Positions 54,301 to 61,467 of a DNA stretch of 64,000 nucleotides are shown one piece after another; position 1 is the first letter of the stretch, and every line of letters starts with the position of its first letter. The position numbers and the translations under genes were made by a program. This DNA is from SIG447 sp045577075 (GTDB lineage: Bacteria > Bacillota > Clostridia > UMGS1883 > UMGS1540): NCBI GenBank assembly GCA_045577075.1, contig JAZNHR010000025.1:62001-126000 (forward strand). The letters run 5' to 3'. The notes under the pieces were generated by a model. That model had not been told where the DNA came from. It searched no databases and was given only the letters and a program-made list of their open reading frames with translations.

Positions 54301-54909
54301 ATCACCTACGGCTCTAAGCTTAAGGTGGCAGAGGGCGATGTAGTAAAGCCGGGCACAGCCCTTACCGAAGGCTCCTTGAATCCCCACGACCTTCTCCGTA
54401 TCAGCGGCGCCGCGGCGGTACAGCAGTATATTATTCAGGAAGTACAGCGTGTATACCGTCAACAGGGTGTTGATATTTCCGATAAGCACATCGAGGTAAT
54501 TGTTCGCCAGATGATGAAGAAGGTAAAGATTACCGAATCCGGCACCAGCGATTTCCTCATGGGTACGCTTGAGGATAGACTGACATTGGAAGAAATCTGC
54601 AAGAATGCAGAAGCGGAAGGCAAGGCCGCCCCGGAATACGAGGATATTCTTCTCGGTATTACCAAGGCATCCCTTGCAACCGATTCCTTCCTGTCCGCCG
54701 CTTCCTTCCAGGAAACCACCCGCGTTCTGACCGATGCGGCGATCAAAGGTAAGATTGACCCGCTGCTTGGTCTTAAGGAAAACGTTATTATCGGTAAGCT
54801 GATTCCGGCCGGTACCGGTATGGCAAGATACAGAGACGTATCCGTAGAGCCAAAGGCAGAAAACGATTTATTTGACAGTATGGATGCAAATTATCTTGAC
54901 ATGCGCTAA
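51361..54909 (+). CDS. rpoC: RNA polymerase beta-prime subunit
   Basis: Largest catalytic subunit. 1182 residues. Zinc-binding CHCGKYKRIRFKGIVCDRCG near 60-80, the active-site loop NADFDGDQMAVHVPLS near 450 with the Mg-chelating aspartates, trigger-loop and bridge-helix regions (IRQLVGMRGLM, SQDVIIREDDCGT, HTGGVAGGDITQGLPRV), and a second zinc site CHAKIGVCAKCYG. ATG 51361 has AAAGGG 12 bases upstream; the GTG at 51352 is closer to that site. Its last codons contain the -35 box for the next operon. Confidence 0.98.
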   Translation: MLEFNTFDAIQIGLASPEKIREWSRGEVKKPETINYRTLKPERDGLFCERIFGPTKDWECHCGKYKRIRFKGIVCDRCGVEVTRAKVRRERMGHIELAAPVSHIWYFKGSPSRLALMLNISPSEVEKVLYFAAYIVIDPGKASELEKTQILTEKEYRELQEKYGDVFRAAMGAEAIRELLAEIDLDQLAEELRAEVEDAQGQKKIRLVKRLEVVEAFRSSGNRPEWMILEAIPVIPPEIRPLVQLDGGRFATSDLNDLYRRVINRNNRLKRLLDLNAPDIIVRNEKRMLQEAVDALIDNGRRGRPVTGPGNRALKSLSDMLKGKQGRFRQNLLGKRVDYSGRSVIVVGPELKIYQCGLPKEMALELFKPFVMKKLVMGGYAHNIKSAKRMVERVRSEVWDVLEDVIKEHPVLLNRAPTLHRLGIQAFEPVLVEGRALKLHPLVCSAFNADFDGDQMAVHVPLSPEAQSEARFLMLSANNLLKPQDGKPVTTPTQDMVLGSYYLTLVKDDEPGTGKAFSNFEEAKLAYNNGVIGLHAPIRVRNEKEIDGEKVSGIIETTVGRIIFNENIPQDLGFVDRTKAENVLKLEVEFLAGKSALGKIIDKCIKKHGITETAILLDKIKAMGYKYSTRGAITISVSDMKVPEEKKDILSNAEVAVDKIEAQFRRGILTDEERYAGVIKTWEGAVSDVTDALMKGLDKYNPIYMMADSGARGSVNQIRQLVGMRGLMADTQGRTIEVPIRANFREGLNILEYFISTHGARKGLADTAIRTADSGYLTRRLVDVSQDVIIREDDCGTHEGITVSAIKDGNAVIEPLYERLVGRVPTKDVVHPETGEVLAEEGKLISEAAAHAIEDAGILEVEIRSVLHCHAKIGVCAKCYGANLASGDRVNVGEAVGIIAAQSIGEPGTQLTMRTFHTGGVAGGDITQGLPRVVELFEARTPKGLAVLSENGGTVHIDETKKKREITITDDKEGDSRTYLITYGSKLKVAEGDVVKPGTALTEGSLNPHDLLRISGAAAVQQYIIQEVQRVYRQQGVDISDKHIEVIVRQMMKKVKITESGTSDFLMGTLEDRLTLEEICKNAEAEGKAAPEYEDILLGITKASLATDSFLSAASFQETTRVLTDAAIKGKIDPLLGLKENVIIGKLIPAGTGMARYRDVSVEPKAENDLFDSMDANYLDMR

Positions 54910-54924
54910 AATTTGTGATATAAT
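54896..54924 (+). promoter_or_regulatory. Consensus promoter at the end of rpoC for the str genes
   Basis: TTGACA (54896-54901, within the final rpoC codons), 17-base spacer, TATAAT (54919-54924) preceded by TG one base upstream (extended -10). The leader up to 55010 holds a hairpin CCTTTG/CAAAGG (54976-54981/54987-54992). Confidence 0.88.
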
Positions 54925-55010
54925 TTCCGAATGTATGGGATAAAACCCGGAAATTCCCGTAAAAGCGGGCTTTGGCCTTTGCGTGGCAAAGGACAGAGAA
55001 GAGGAGAATT

Positions 55011-55256
55011 ATGTTAGACGAGCTAAAAACTGACAAAAAAATTGTTGGTTTTAAACAATCTTTGAAGGCTGTTCGGGCAGGGGAAGTAACGAAAGCATTC
55101 GTGTCCATGGATGCGGATGTGCACGTGTCCACCCCGTTTGTACATGCCTGCGAGGCACAGCATGTGCCTGTTGAATACTGCGAAAGCTGTAAAGTACTTG
55201 GCGAAGCCGCGGGTATTGATGTAGGTGCGGCGGTCGCAGTTTTGGTCAAATCGTAA
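55011..55256 (+). CDS. L7Ae/L30e-family K-turn-binding ribosomal protein
   Basis: 81 residues of the L7Ae/L30e/S12e fold that binds kink-turn RNA. GFKQSLKAVRAGEVTKAFVSMDA at the start, VPVEYCESCKVLGEAAGIDVGAAVAVLV at the end. The position between rpoC and rpsL matches ybxF (rplGB) of Bacillus. GAGGAG precedes ATG 55011. First gene after the internal promoter. Confidence 0.93.
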   Translation: MLDELKTDKKIVGFKQSLKAVRAGEVTKAFVSMDADVHVSTPFVHACEAQHVPVEYCESCKVLGEAAGIDVGAAVAVLVKS

Positions 55257-55265
55257 TCCATATGC

Positions 55266-55286
55266 GGCGGTAGAGTTTCTACCGCC
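55266..55286 (+). repeat. Hairpin in the L7Ae-rpsL gap
   Basis: GGCGGTAGA (55266-55274) pairs perfectly with TCTACCGCC (55278-55286). There is no T run behind it. It may be a processing or stability site. Confidence 0.5.
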
Positions 55287-55352
55287 CATAGCCATGCTAT
55301 GATACGGCAAAATGCCGCTTATTATAGAATTGATAGGTAAGGAGGTGCAATG

Positions 55353-55766
55353 ATGCCAACATTTAACCAGTTAGTCCGTAAGGGCAGAGAAACCAGCGTT
55401 TCCAAGTCCACAGCACCGGCACTTTTGAAGGGCCTGAACTCTCTTAAAAAAGAGCTGACTGATCAGAATTCCCCCCAAAAGCGCGGTGTATGCACAGCTG
55501 TAAAGACAATGACGCCGAAAAAGCCGAACTCCGCACTGCGTAAAATTGCAAGAGTACGTCTCTCTAACGGAATCGAAGTTACTTCTTACATTCCGGGTGT
55601 AGGCCACAACTTGCAGGAGCATAGCGTTGTTCTGATTCGCGGCGGCAGAGTTAAGGACCTCCCCGGTGTGCGTTATCACATCATCAGAGGTACACTCGAT
55701 ACTGCAGGTGTTGCGAAGCGCGAACAGTCCAGAAGTAAGTATGGCGCAAAGAGACCCAAAAAGTAA
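55353..55766 (+). CDS. rpsL: 30S ribosomal protein S12
   Basis: Decoding-centre protein, 137 residues. The KRGVCTAVKTMTPKKPNSAL stretch carries the streptomycin-site lysine in wild-type form. HNLQEHSVVLIRGGRVKDLP and PGVRYHIIRG follow. Of two adjacent ATG codons I chose 55353, with AAGGAGG 7 bases upstream. rpsG follows after a 157-base gap with a terminator-like hairpin. Confidence 0.98.
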   Translation: MPTFNQLVRKGRETSVSKSTAPALLKGLNSLKKELTDQNSPQKRGVCTAVKTMTPKKPNSALRKIARVRLSNGIEVTSYIPGVGHNLQEHSVVLIRGGRVKDLPGVRYHIIRGTLDTAGVAKREQSRSKYGAKRPKK

Positions 55767-55767
55767 T

Positions 55768-55825
55768 ACCGCCGGAAGTGCGAAGAAAGGGACAGGATAC
55801 CCTTTCGCGTGCGATGCGGTTTTTT
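55768..55825 (+). terminator. Terminator-like hairpin between rpsL and rpsG
   Basis: The outer stem ACCGC (55768-55772) pairs with GCGGT (55816-55820) and the inner stem GCGAA-AAAGGG pairs with CCCTTTCGC across loop ACAGGATA. Six T follow directly (55820-55825). Because rpsG has no clear promoter of its own, this should act as an attenuator or partial terminator. Confidence 0.55.
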
Positions 55826-55923
55826 CGGCAGCATAGTCTGCCTATAAAATAACGCGTTGCACTAACAAAGCAAAGCTTTGAGTACCTGTGAATTCATAAA
55901 TTTTAATGAAGGAGGGAAGTAAA

Positions 55924-56394
55924 GTGCCGAGAAGAGGATTTATTGCAAAAAGAGATGTTTTGCCGGACCCGCTTTACGGAGACAAAATTGTAACCCGTCT
56001 TATTAACAACATTATGCTGGATGGCAAGAAGGGTGTTGCACAGAAGATCGTATACGATGCTTTTGACATCATTCGTGAAAAGACCGGCAAAGAGCCTGTA
56101 GAAGTATTCATGCAGGCAATGGAGAACATCATGCCTGTTCTGGAGGTAAAAGCACGCCGCGTCGGTGGTGCAACTTACCAGGTACCGATGGAGGTACGCC
56201 CGGAAAGACGCCAGACCTTAGGTCTGCGCTGGCTGACAACGTACTCCCGTGCAAGAAGTGAAAGAACAATGCGCGAACGTCTTGCAAATGAAATTTTAGA
56301 TGCAACAAACAACATGGGTGCAGCTGTTAAGAAGCGTGAAGATACCCATAAGATGGCTGAAGCCAACAAAGCATTCGCTCATTACAGATGGTAG
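55924..56394 (+). CDS. rpsG: 30S ribosomal protein S7
   Basis: Assembly-initiating protein of the 30S head, 156 residues. Starts MPRRGFIAKRDVLPDPLYG as in other S7; VGGATYQVPMEVRPERRQ near 80 and KREDTHKMAEANKAFAHYRW at the end. The start is GTG 55924 with AAGGAGG 8 bases upstream. A terminator-like hairpin follows its stop. Confidence 0.98.
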   Translation: MPRRGFIAKRDVLPDPLYGDKIVTRLINNIMLDGKKGVAQKIVYDAFDIIREKTGKEPVEVFMQAMENIMPVLEVKARRVGGATYQVPMEVRPERRQTLGLRWLTTYSRARSERTMRERLANEILDATNNMGAAVKKREDTHKMAEANKAFAHYRW

Positions 56395-56401
56395 TTTTTA
56401 T

Positions 56402-56437
56402 CGAAGCCCGTGTCCGTCGGGCATCGGGCTTCGTTTT
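56402..56437 (+). terminator. Terminator-like hairpin between rpsG and fusA
   Basis: CGAAGCCCG (56402-56410) pairs with CGGGCTTCG (56425-56433), followed by TTTT. fusA lies 80 bases on with no obvious promoter, so some read-through is expected. Confidence 0.65.
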
Positions 56438-56456
56438 GAAACTTACCTCGTGCAGA

Positions 56457-56479
56457 TGCAAGGCAATAGGGTCTTGCAT
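56457..56479 (+). repeat. Inverted repeat upstream of the fusA ribosome-binding site
   Basis: ATGCAAG (56457-56463) and CTTGCAT (56473-56479) form a 7-bp stem with a nine-base loop, 25 bases before the GGAGG of fusA. Confidence 0.4.
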
Positions 56480-56516
56480 TGGATTTGCTTAAGTCTTGGC
56501 GAGAGGAGGAATCAGT

Positions 56517-58592
56517 TTGGCAAGAGAATTTTCACTTGAAAATACAAGAAATATCGGTATCATGGCACACATTGATGCTGGTAAAACTACAACCACAGAA
56601 CGTATTCTGTTCTACACAGGCCGTGTGCATAAGATAGGCGAAACTCACGAAGGTTCGGCTACGATGGACTGGATGGAACAGGAACAGGAGCGCGGTATCA
56701 CCATTACATCCGCTGCTACCACCGCACAGTGGAAGGGAACACGTATCAACATTATCGATACTCCCGGACACGTTGACTTTACGGTTGAGGTTGAACGTTC
56801 CCTGCGCGTACTGGACGGTTCCGTTACAGTATTCTGTGCAAAGGGCGGTGTTGAACCCCAGTCCGAAAACGTTTGGAGACAGGCTGATAAATATAAAGTT
56901 CCCAGAATGGCTTATGTAAATAAGATGGACATTATGGGTGCTGATTTTTACAATGTTGTCCAGATGATGAAGGATCGTCTGCAGTGTAATGCTGTACCGA
57001 TTCAGTTGCCTATCGGGGCAGAAGACACCTTCAAGGGTCTTATTGACCTTGTTGAAATGAAGGCTTACGTTTACTATGATGACCTTGGAAAGGATGAACG
57101 CGTGGAAGAAATTCCTGCGGACATGAAGGACAAGGCTGACGAGTATCGTGCAGCACTTATTGAAGCTGTTGCAGAACAGGATGAAGAGCTTATGATGAAG
57201 TATCTGGAAGGCGAAGAGCTGACCACGGAAGAAATCAAGGCTACCATCCGTAAGGCTACCATTGCAAATGAAATGGTTCCTGTCCTTTGCGGTACTTCTT
57301 ACCGCAATAAGGGCGTACAGAACCTTCTGGACGCAGTTGTAGCTTACATGCCTGCACCGACGGACATTCCCCCGATTCAGGGTGTTGTTCCGGGTACAGG
57401 GGAAGAAACCGAACGTAAATCCAGCGATTCCGAGCCGTTCTCGGCTCTCGCATTTAAGATTATGACTGACCCGTTCGTTGGTAAACTGTGCTTCTTCAGA
57501 GTTTACTCCGGTACTCTTAATAAGGGCTCCGCTGTTTACAACTCTACGAAGGACAAGAACGAAAGAGTCGGCCGTATTCTTCAGATGCACGCAAATGACA
57601 GACAGGATATCGATACCGTTTACTCCGGTGATATCGCTGCTGCCGTTGGTCTTAAGAACACCGGTACCGGTGATACCCTTTGTGACGAATCGAATCCCGT
57701 AATTCTGGAATCTATGGAATTCCCGGATCCCGTTATCCGTGTTGCAATCGAGCCGAAAACAAAGGCCGGTCAGGAAAAGATGGGTATTGCACTTGCAAAG
57801 CTTGCAGAAGAAGACCCGACATTCCGTGCCTACACAGATGAAGAAACAGGGCAGACCATTATCGCCGGTATGGGCGAGCTGCACCTGGAAATTATTGTTG
57901 ACAGACTTCTGCGTGAATTCAAGGTAGAAGCAAATGTTGGTAAGCCGCAGGTATCCTACAAGGAAGCAATCCGCAAGCCTGTTCGTGTTGACCACAAATA
58001 CGCACGTCAGTCCGGTGGTAAGGGTCAGTACGGTCACTGCGTACTGGAAATTGAGCCCCTTGAAGCCGGTAAAGGCTATGAATTCGTTAACAAAATCGTC
58101 GGTGGTGCAATTCCGAAGGAATACATCCCCGCTGTTGACGCCGGTGTACAGAGTGCTATGCAAAACGGTGTTCTGGCAGGCTACAACGTTGTTGACGTTC
58201 GCGTAACCCTCGTTGACGGCTCCTACCATGAAGTTGACTCTTCGGAAATGGCATTTAAGATTGCCGGTTCTATGGCATTCAAGGATGGTTGCCGCAAGGG
58301 TGACCCGGTTCTGAAAGAACCCATCATGCAGGTTGACGTTATTGTACCTGAAGAATACATGGGCGACGTTATGGGTGACTTAAACTCCCGCCGTGGACAG
58401 ATTCAGGGTATGGAAGCAAGACCGGGCGCACAGGCAATCGCTGCCTTTGTACCGCTTAGCGAAATGTTCGGCTATGCAACGGATCTTCGTTCCAAGACAC
58501 AGGGCCGTGGTCAGTATACCATGCAGCCCAGCCACTATGAAGAAGTTCCGAAGAGCATTATGGAAGCAATCATAGCCGGCAGACAGAAATAA
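56517..58592 (+). CDS. fusA: Elongation factor G
   Basis: Translocation GTPase, 691 residues. Domain I: P-loop AHIDAGKTTTTERIL, switch II DTPGHVDFTVEVERSLRVLDG, and NKMD guanine motif. Domains II-V follow, ending in the PLSEMFGYATDLRSKTQGRG motif. The start is TTG 56517: GGAGG lies 7 bases upstream and the protein then begins AREFSLENTRNIGIMAHIDA like other EF-G. A frame start at 56496 would overlap the ribosome-binding site. Confidence 0.97.
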   Translation: MAREFSLENTRNIGIMAHIDAGKTTTTERILFYTGRVHKIGETHEGSATMDWMEQEQERGITITSAATTAQWKGTRINIIDTPGHVDFTVEVERSLRVLDGSVTVFCAKGGVEPQSENVWRQADKYKVPRMAYVNKMDIMGADFYNVVQMMKDRLQCNAVPIQLPIGAEDTFKGLIDLVEMKAYVYYDDLGKDERVEEIPADMKDKADEYRAALIEAVAEQDEELMMKYLEGEELTTEEIKATIRKATIANEMVPVLCGTSYRNKGVQNLLDAVVAYMPAPTDIPPIQGVVPGTGEETERKSSDSEPFSALAFKIMTDPFVGKLCFFRVYSGTLNKGSAVYNSTKDKNERVGRILQMHANDRQDIDTVYSGDIAAAVGLKNTGTGDTLCDESNPVILESMEFPDPVIRVAIEPKTKAGQEKMGIALAKLAEEDPTFRAYTDEETGQTIIAGMGELHLEIIVDRLLREFKVEANVGKPQVSYKEAIRKPVRVDHKYARQSGGKGQYGHCVLEIEPLEAGKGYEFVNKIVGGAIPKEYIPAVDAGVQSAMQNGVLAGYNVVDVRVTLVDGSYHEVDSSEMAFKIAGSMAFKDGCRKGDPVLKEPIMQVDVIVPEEYMGDVMGDLNSRRGQIQGMEARPGAQAIAAFVPLSEMFGYATDLRSKTQGRGQYTMQPSHYEEVPKSIMEAIIAGRQK

Positions 58593-58617
58593 AATAGCAG
58601 TTTTTTCTAAAAAACAC

Positions 58618-58646
58618 TTGATTTTTCTGTAAATTTATATTATTAT
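58618..58646 (+). promoter_or_regulatory. Promoter of tuf
   Basis: TTGATT (58618-58623), 17-base spacer, TATTAT (58641-58646). It gives tuf its own start in the 97-base gap after fusA. Confidence 0.65.
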
Positions 58647-58689
58647 AGCTATAAGCGATAAAAAAGCAAATTAAAGGAGGAAATTCCAA

Positions 58690-59892
58690 ATGGCGAAGGA
58701 AAAATTTGAAAGAACCAAACCGCACGTAAACATTGGTACCATTGGTCACGTTGACCATGGTAAGACATCCCTGACAGCAGCTATCACAAAGGTACTTGCT
58801 TTCCAGGGTAAGGCAAATTACGAAGCTTACGACATGATCGATAAGGCTCCGGAAGAAAGAGAAAGAGGTATTACCATTTCTACCGCTCACGTTGAGTACG
58901 AAACGGACAACCGTCACTATGCTCACGTTGACTGCCCGGGCCACGCTGACTATGTTAAGAACATGATTACCGGTGCTGCACAGATGGACGGCGCTATCCT
59001 CGTTGTTTCCGCTGCTGACGGCCCCATGCCCCAGACAAGCGAACACATTCTTCTCTCCCGTCAGGTAGGCGTTCCCTACATTGTAGTATTCCTCAACAAG
59101 AAGGACCAGGTTGACGATCCTGAACTTCTTGAACTGGTTGAAATGGAAATTCGTGAACTCCTTAATGAGTACGAATTCCCCGGCGATGATATTCCGATCG
59201 TAGCAGGTTCTGCTCTGCAGGCTCTGGAATGCGAATCCAACGATGCTTCTGCTCCGGAATACGCTCCCATCCTCGAACTCATGGATGCAGTTGACAGCTA
59301 CATTCCCACTCCGGAAAGAAAGACTGACCTGCCCTTCCTCATGCCTGTTGAAGACGTATTCTCCATCACAGGCCGTGGTACAGTTGCTACCGGCCGTGTA
59401 GAAAGAGGTTCTTTGAAGGTTTCTGACGAAGTTGAAATCGTTGGTCTTACCGATGAATCCCGCAAGGTTGTTGTTACCGGTATCGAAATGTTCCGCAAGC
59501 TCCTCGATAGCGCAGAAGCAGGCGATAACATCGGTGCACTTCTCCGTGGTGTTCAGAGAAATGAAATCGAACGTGGTCAGGTTCTTGCAAAGCCGGGTTC
59601 CATCAACCCCCACACAGCTTTCAAGGGCGAAGTTTACGTTCTGACCAAGGACGAAGGTGGTCGTCACACTCCGTTCTTCAACAACTACAGACCGCAGTTC
59701 TACTTCAGAACAACTGACGTTACTGGTGTTGTTAACCTGCCGGACGGCGTTGAAATGTGCATGCCTGGCGATAACGTATCCATTTCTGTTGAGCTGATTA
59801 CTCCTATCGCTATCGAAGAAGGTCTCCGTTTCGCTATCCGTGAAGGTGGCAGAACAGTTGGTTCCGGTGTTGTTAGCGCAATCAACAAATAA
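58690..59892 (+). CDS. tuf: Elongation factor Tu
   Basis: Delivers aminoacyl-tRNA to the ribosome. 400 residues. P-loop GHVDHGKTS, switch I ERERGITISTAHVEYET, DCPGHADYVKNM, NKKDQ and SALQ-type guanine motifs; domains II and III complete. Codon use is strongly biased. AAAGGAGG precedes ATG 58690. Last gene of the block, ended by a terminator. Confidence 0.98.
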   Translation: MAKEKFERTKPHVNIGTIGHVDHGKTSLTAAITKVLAFQGKANYEAYDMIDKAPEERERGITISTAHVEYETDNRHYAHVDCPGHADYVKNMITGAAQMDGAILVVSAADGPMPQTSEHILLSRQVGVPYIVVFLNKKDQVDDPELLELVEMEIRELLNEYEFPGDDIPIVAGSALQALECESNDASAPEYAPILELMDAVDSYIPTPERKTDLPFLMPVEDVFSITGRGTVATGRVERGSLKVSDEVEIVGLTDESRKVVVTGIEMFRKLLDSAEAGDNIGALLRGVQRNEIERGQVLAKPGSINPHTAFKGEVYVLTKDEGGRHTPFFNNYRPQFYFRTTDVTGVVNLPDGVEMCMPGDNVSISVELITPIAIEEGLRFAIREGGRTVGSGVVSAINK

Positions 59893-59903
59893 GATATGCT
59901 TTC

Positions 59904-59935
59904 TAAAGGGCTGCCCTATGGCAGCCCTTTATTTC
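59904..59935 (+). terminator. Terminator after tuf
   Basis: TAAAGGGCTGCC (59904-59915) pairs with GGCAGCCCTTTA (59920-59931) around loop CTAT, then TTTC. Confidence 0.8.
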
Positions 59936-59966
59936 TCTAAATTAAAGAATGGGGAGCGTGAAACAA

Positions 59967-60455
59967 TTGCAGAGAAGAGATAAATATAATTATTATCTGG
60001 ATATCGCAGAAACCGTAATTGGCCGCGGGACTTGCCTGCGTCGCAATTACGGCGCAATCATAGTAAAAAATGATGAAATTATTTCCAGCGGTTACACGGG
60101 CGCACCTCGTGGGAGAATGAACTGCATAGACCGTGGTACCTGCAGAAGAGAGGAACTTTGTATCCCGAGAGGAGAGCGGTATGAGCTTTGCAGGAGCGTA
60201 CACGCGGAGGCAAATGCCATTATTAGTGCCTCCAGACGCGATATGATAGGCGCCGTTTTGTATCTTGTTGGAAAAGATGCGAAGACGGGGGAACTTATTG
60301 AGGATGCCACTTCCTGTGCCATGTGTCGGCGTATGATTATCAACGCCGGTATTGAGCTGGTTGTCGTTCGCAATACGAAGGATACATACCAAATTGTTTC
60401 CGTGCAGGACTGGGTTCGTAATGATGAATCCTTAGGTCTCGAAGGGGAAAAATAG
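59967..60455 (+). CDS. dCMP/cytidine deaminase family protein (ComEB-like)
   Basis: Zinc deaminase, probably dCMP to dUMP, 162 residues from the chosen start. Zinc motif HAEANAI (near 73) with catalytic Glu, and SCAMC (near 116) where most members have PCxxC. Substrate-loop cysteines CIDRGTCRRE and the SGYTGAPRG turn match the dCMP deaminase group. TTG 59967 has GGAG 10 bases upstream and gives the usual N-terminus; GTG 59958 and ATG 59949 are in-frame alternatives. It lies between the tuf terminator and the amino-acid ABC operon. Confidence 0.85.
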   Translation: MQRRDKYNYYLDIAETVIGRGTCLRRNYGAIIVKNDEIISSGYTGAPRGRMNCIDRGTCRREELCIPRGERYELCRSVHAEANAIISASRRDMIGAVLYLVGKDAKTGELIEDATSCAMCRRMIINAGIELVVVRNTKDTYQIVSVQDWVRNDESLGLEGEK

Positions 60456-60473
60456 TAAAAACGGAAAAACCCC

Positions 60474-60505
60474 TTGACTTTATCACGATAAAGTGCTACT
60501 ATAAT
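60474..60505 (+). promoter_or_regulatory. Promoter of the amino-acid ABC operon with inverted repeat
   Basis: TTGACT (60474-60479), then TACTAT at 17 bases (60497-60502) or TATAAT at 20 bases (60500-60505). CTTTATC (60478-60484) and GATAAAG (60487-60493) form an inverted repeat in the spacer, a possible operator. Confidence 0.55.
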
Positions 60506-60552
60506 TGTAGGCGTAAAATCGTAGTTTTACAAAAAAGAAAGGATGAATGAAT

Positions 60553-61338
60553 ATGAAAAAGTGGATTGCACTCGTTTTAGCACTTTGCACTGTACTTTCA
60601 TTCAGCGCTTGTGCAAAAAAACCTGCTGAAGTCAGTGACGGCGGCCAGACAAAGATTATTGTCGGTCTTGATGACACTTTTGCACCCATGGGCTTCAGAA
60701 CAGAAGATGGGGAGCTGGTTGGCTTTGATATTGACCTTGCAAGAGCTGTTGCCGCAGAAATGGGCGTAGAAGTTGAATTTAAGCCTATTGATTGGAATGC
60801 AAAGGAACAGGAACTTGACAGCAAAAGAATTGATATGATTTGGAACGGCATGAGCAAAAACCCTGAACGTGAAGAAAAAATGAACCTTTCCAAGCCCTAC
60901 TTTAACAACTCTTTTGCGATTATGACATTAGCTTCTAAGACTATTGCAAAGAAAGCAGATTTGGCAGGCAAAACTGTTGGGACACAGGCGGCAAGCGGTG
61001 CGCTTGATGTAATTAAAAAGGACAGCATTTATGGTGAAATTGCAGATGGTCTCGCAGAATACGATACCTATGACGAAGCTGTTATGGACCTTGAAGCCGG
61101 CAGACTGGATGCTGTTATCATTGATAAGGTTGCAGGTATGTACAAAGCAAACCAGAAGGAAGGTACCTATGCTTTTGCAGAAGAAGACTTTGGCGAAGAC
61201 CTTTATGTAATCGGTCTGCGCAAGGGCGATGATGCTTTAACAGAAAGAGTAAACAAAGCACTTGACGCTGTGATTGCAAGCGGCAAGGCTGCAGAAATTT
61301 CCAAGACCTGGTTTGGTGAAGATTTAGTTCTTCGGTAA
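60553..61338 (+). CDS. Polar amino-acid ABC transporter, substrate-binding lipoprotein
   Basis: 261 residues of solute-binding family 3. Lipobox SFSAC with lipidated Cys20. Ligand-site features FAPMGFRTEDGELVGFDIDL, DMIWNGMSKNPEREEKM, and DAVIIDKVAG match receptors for Gln, Arg, His or cystine; the exact ligand is not readable. ATG 60553 has AAAGGA 9 bases upstream. A strong hairpin separates it from the permease gene. Confidence 0.94.
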   Translation: MKKWIALVLALCTVLSFSACAKKPAEVSDGGQTKIIVGLDDTFAPMGFRTEDGELVGFDIDLARAVAAEMGVEVEFKPIDWNAKEQELDSKRIDMIWNGMSKNPEREEKMNLSKPYFNNSFAIMTLASKTIAKKADLAGKTVGTQAASGALDVIKKDSIYGEIADGLAEYDTYDEAVMDLEAGRLDAVIIDKVAGMYKANQKEGTYAFAEEDFGEDLYVIGLRKGDDALTERVNKALDAVIASGKAAEISKTWFGEDLVLR

Positions 61339-61350
61339 TACAAGAATTTT

Positions 61351-61411
61351 GCGGGGCTGGCCACGGGAACATATACGCCGCAAACGGCGTGTATATTAGC
61401 GGTCAGCCCGC
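61351..61411 (+). repeat. Long intercistronic hairpin between receptor and permease genes
   Basis: The outer arms 61351-61362 and 61401-61411 (GCGGG-CTG-type against CAGCCCGC) and inner arms 61371-61380 and 61385-61396 form a two-part stem with small bulges. Only CTTTC follows, so it is likelier an mRNA stabiliser or partial terminator than a full stop. A smaller stem AAATGCC/GGCATTT lies at 61431-61450. Confidence 0.55.
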
Positions 61412-61467
61412 TTTCTAATTTAGACATAGAAAATGCCCGCGGTGGCATTTTCGGAAAAGGATTTAGC

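Noticed and set aside
53365..54489. 374-codon minus-strand frame across rpoC
   Set aside because: Antisense shadow of rpoC, same reasoning.
56532..58229. 565-codon open frame on the minus strand across fusA
   Set aside because: It is an antisense shadow of fusA produced by strong codon bias; it matches no family and has no gene signals.
58570..59667. 365-codon minus-strand frame across tuf
   Set aside because: Antisense shadow of tuf.
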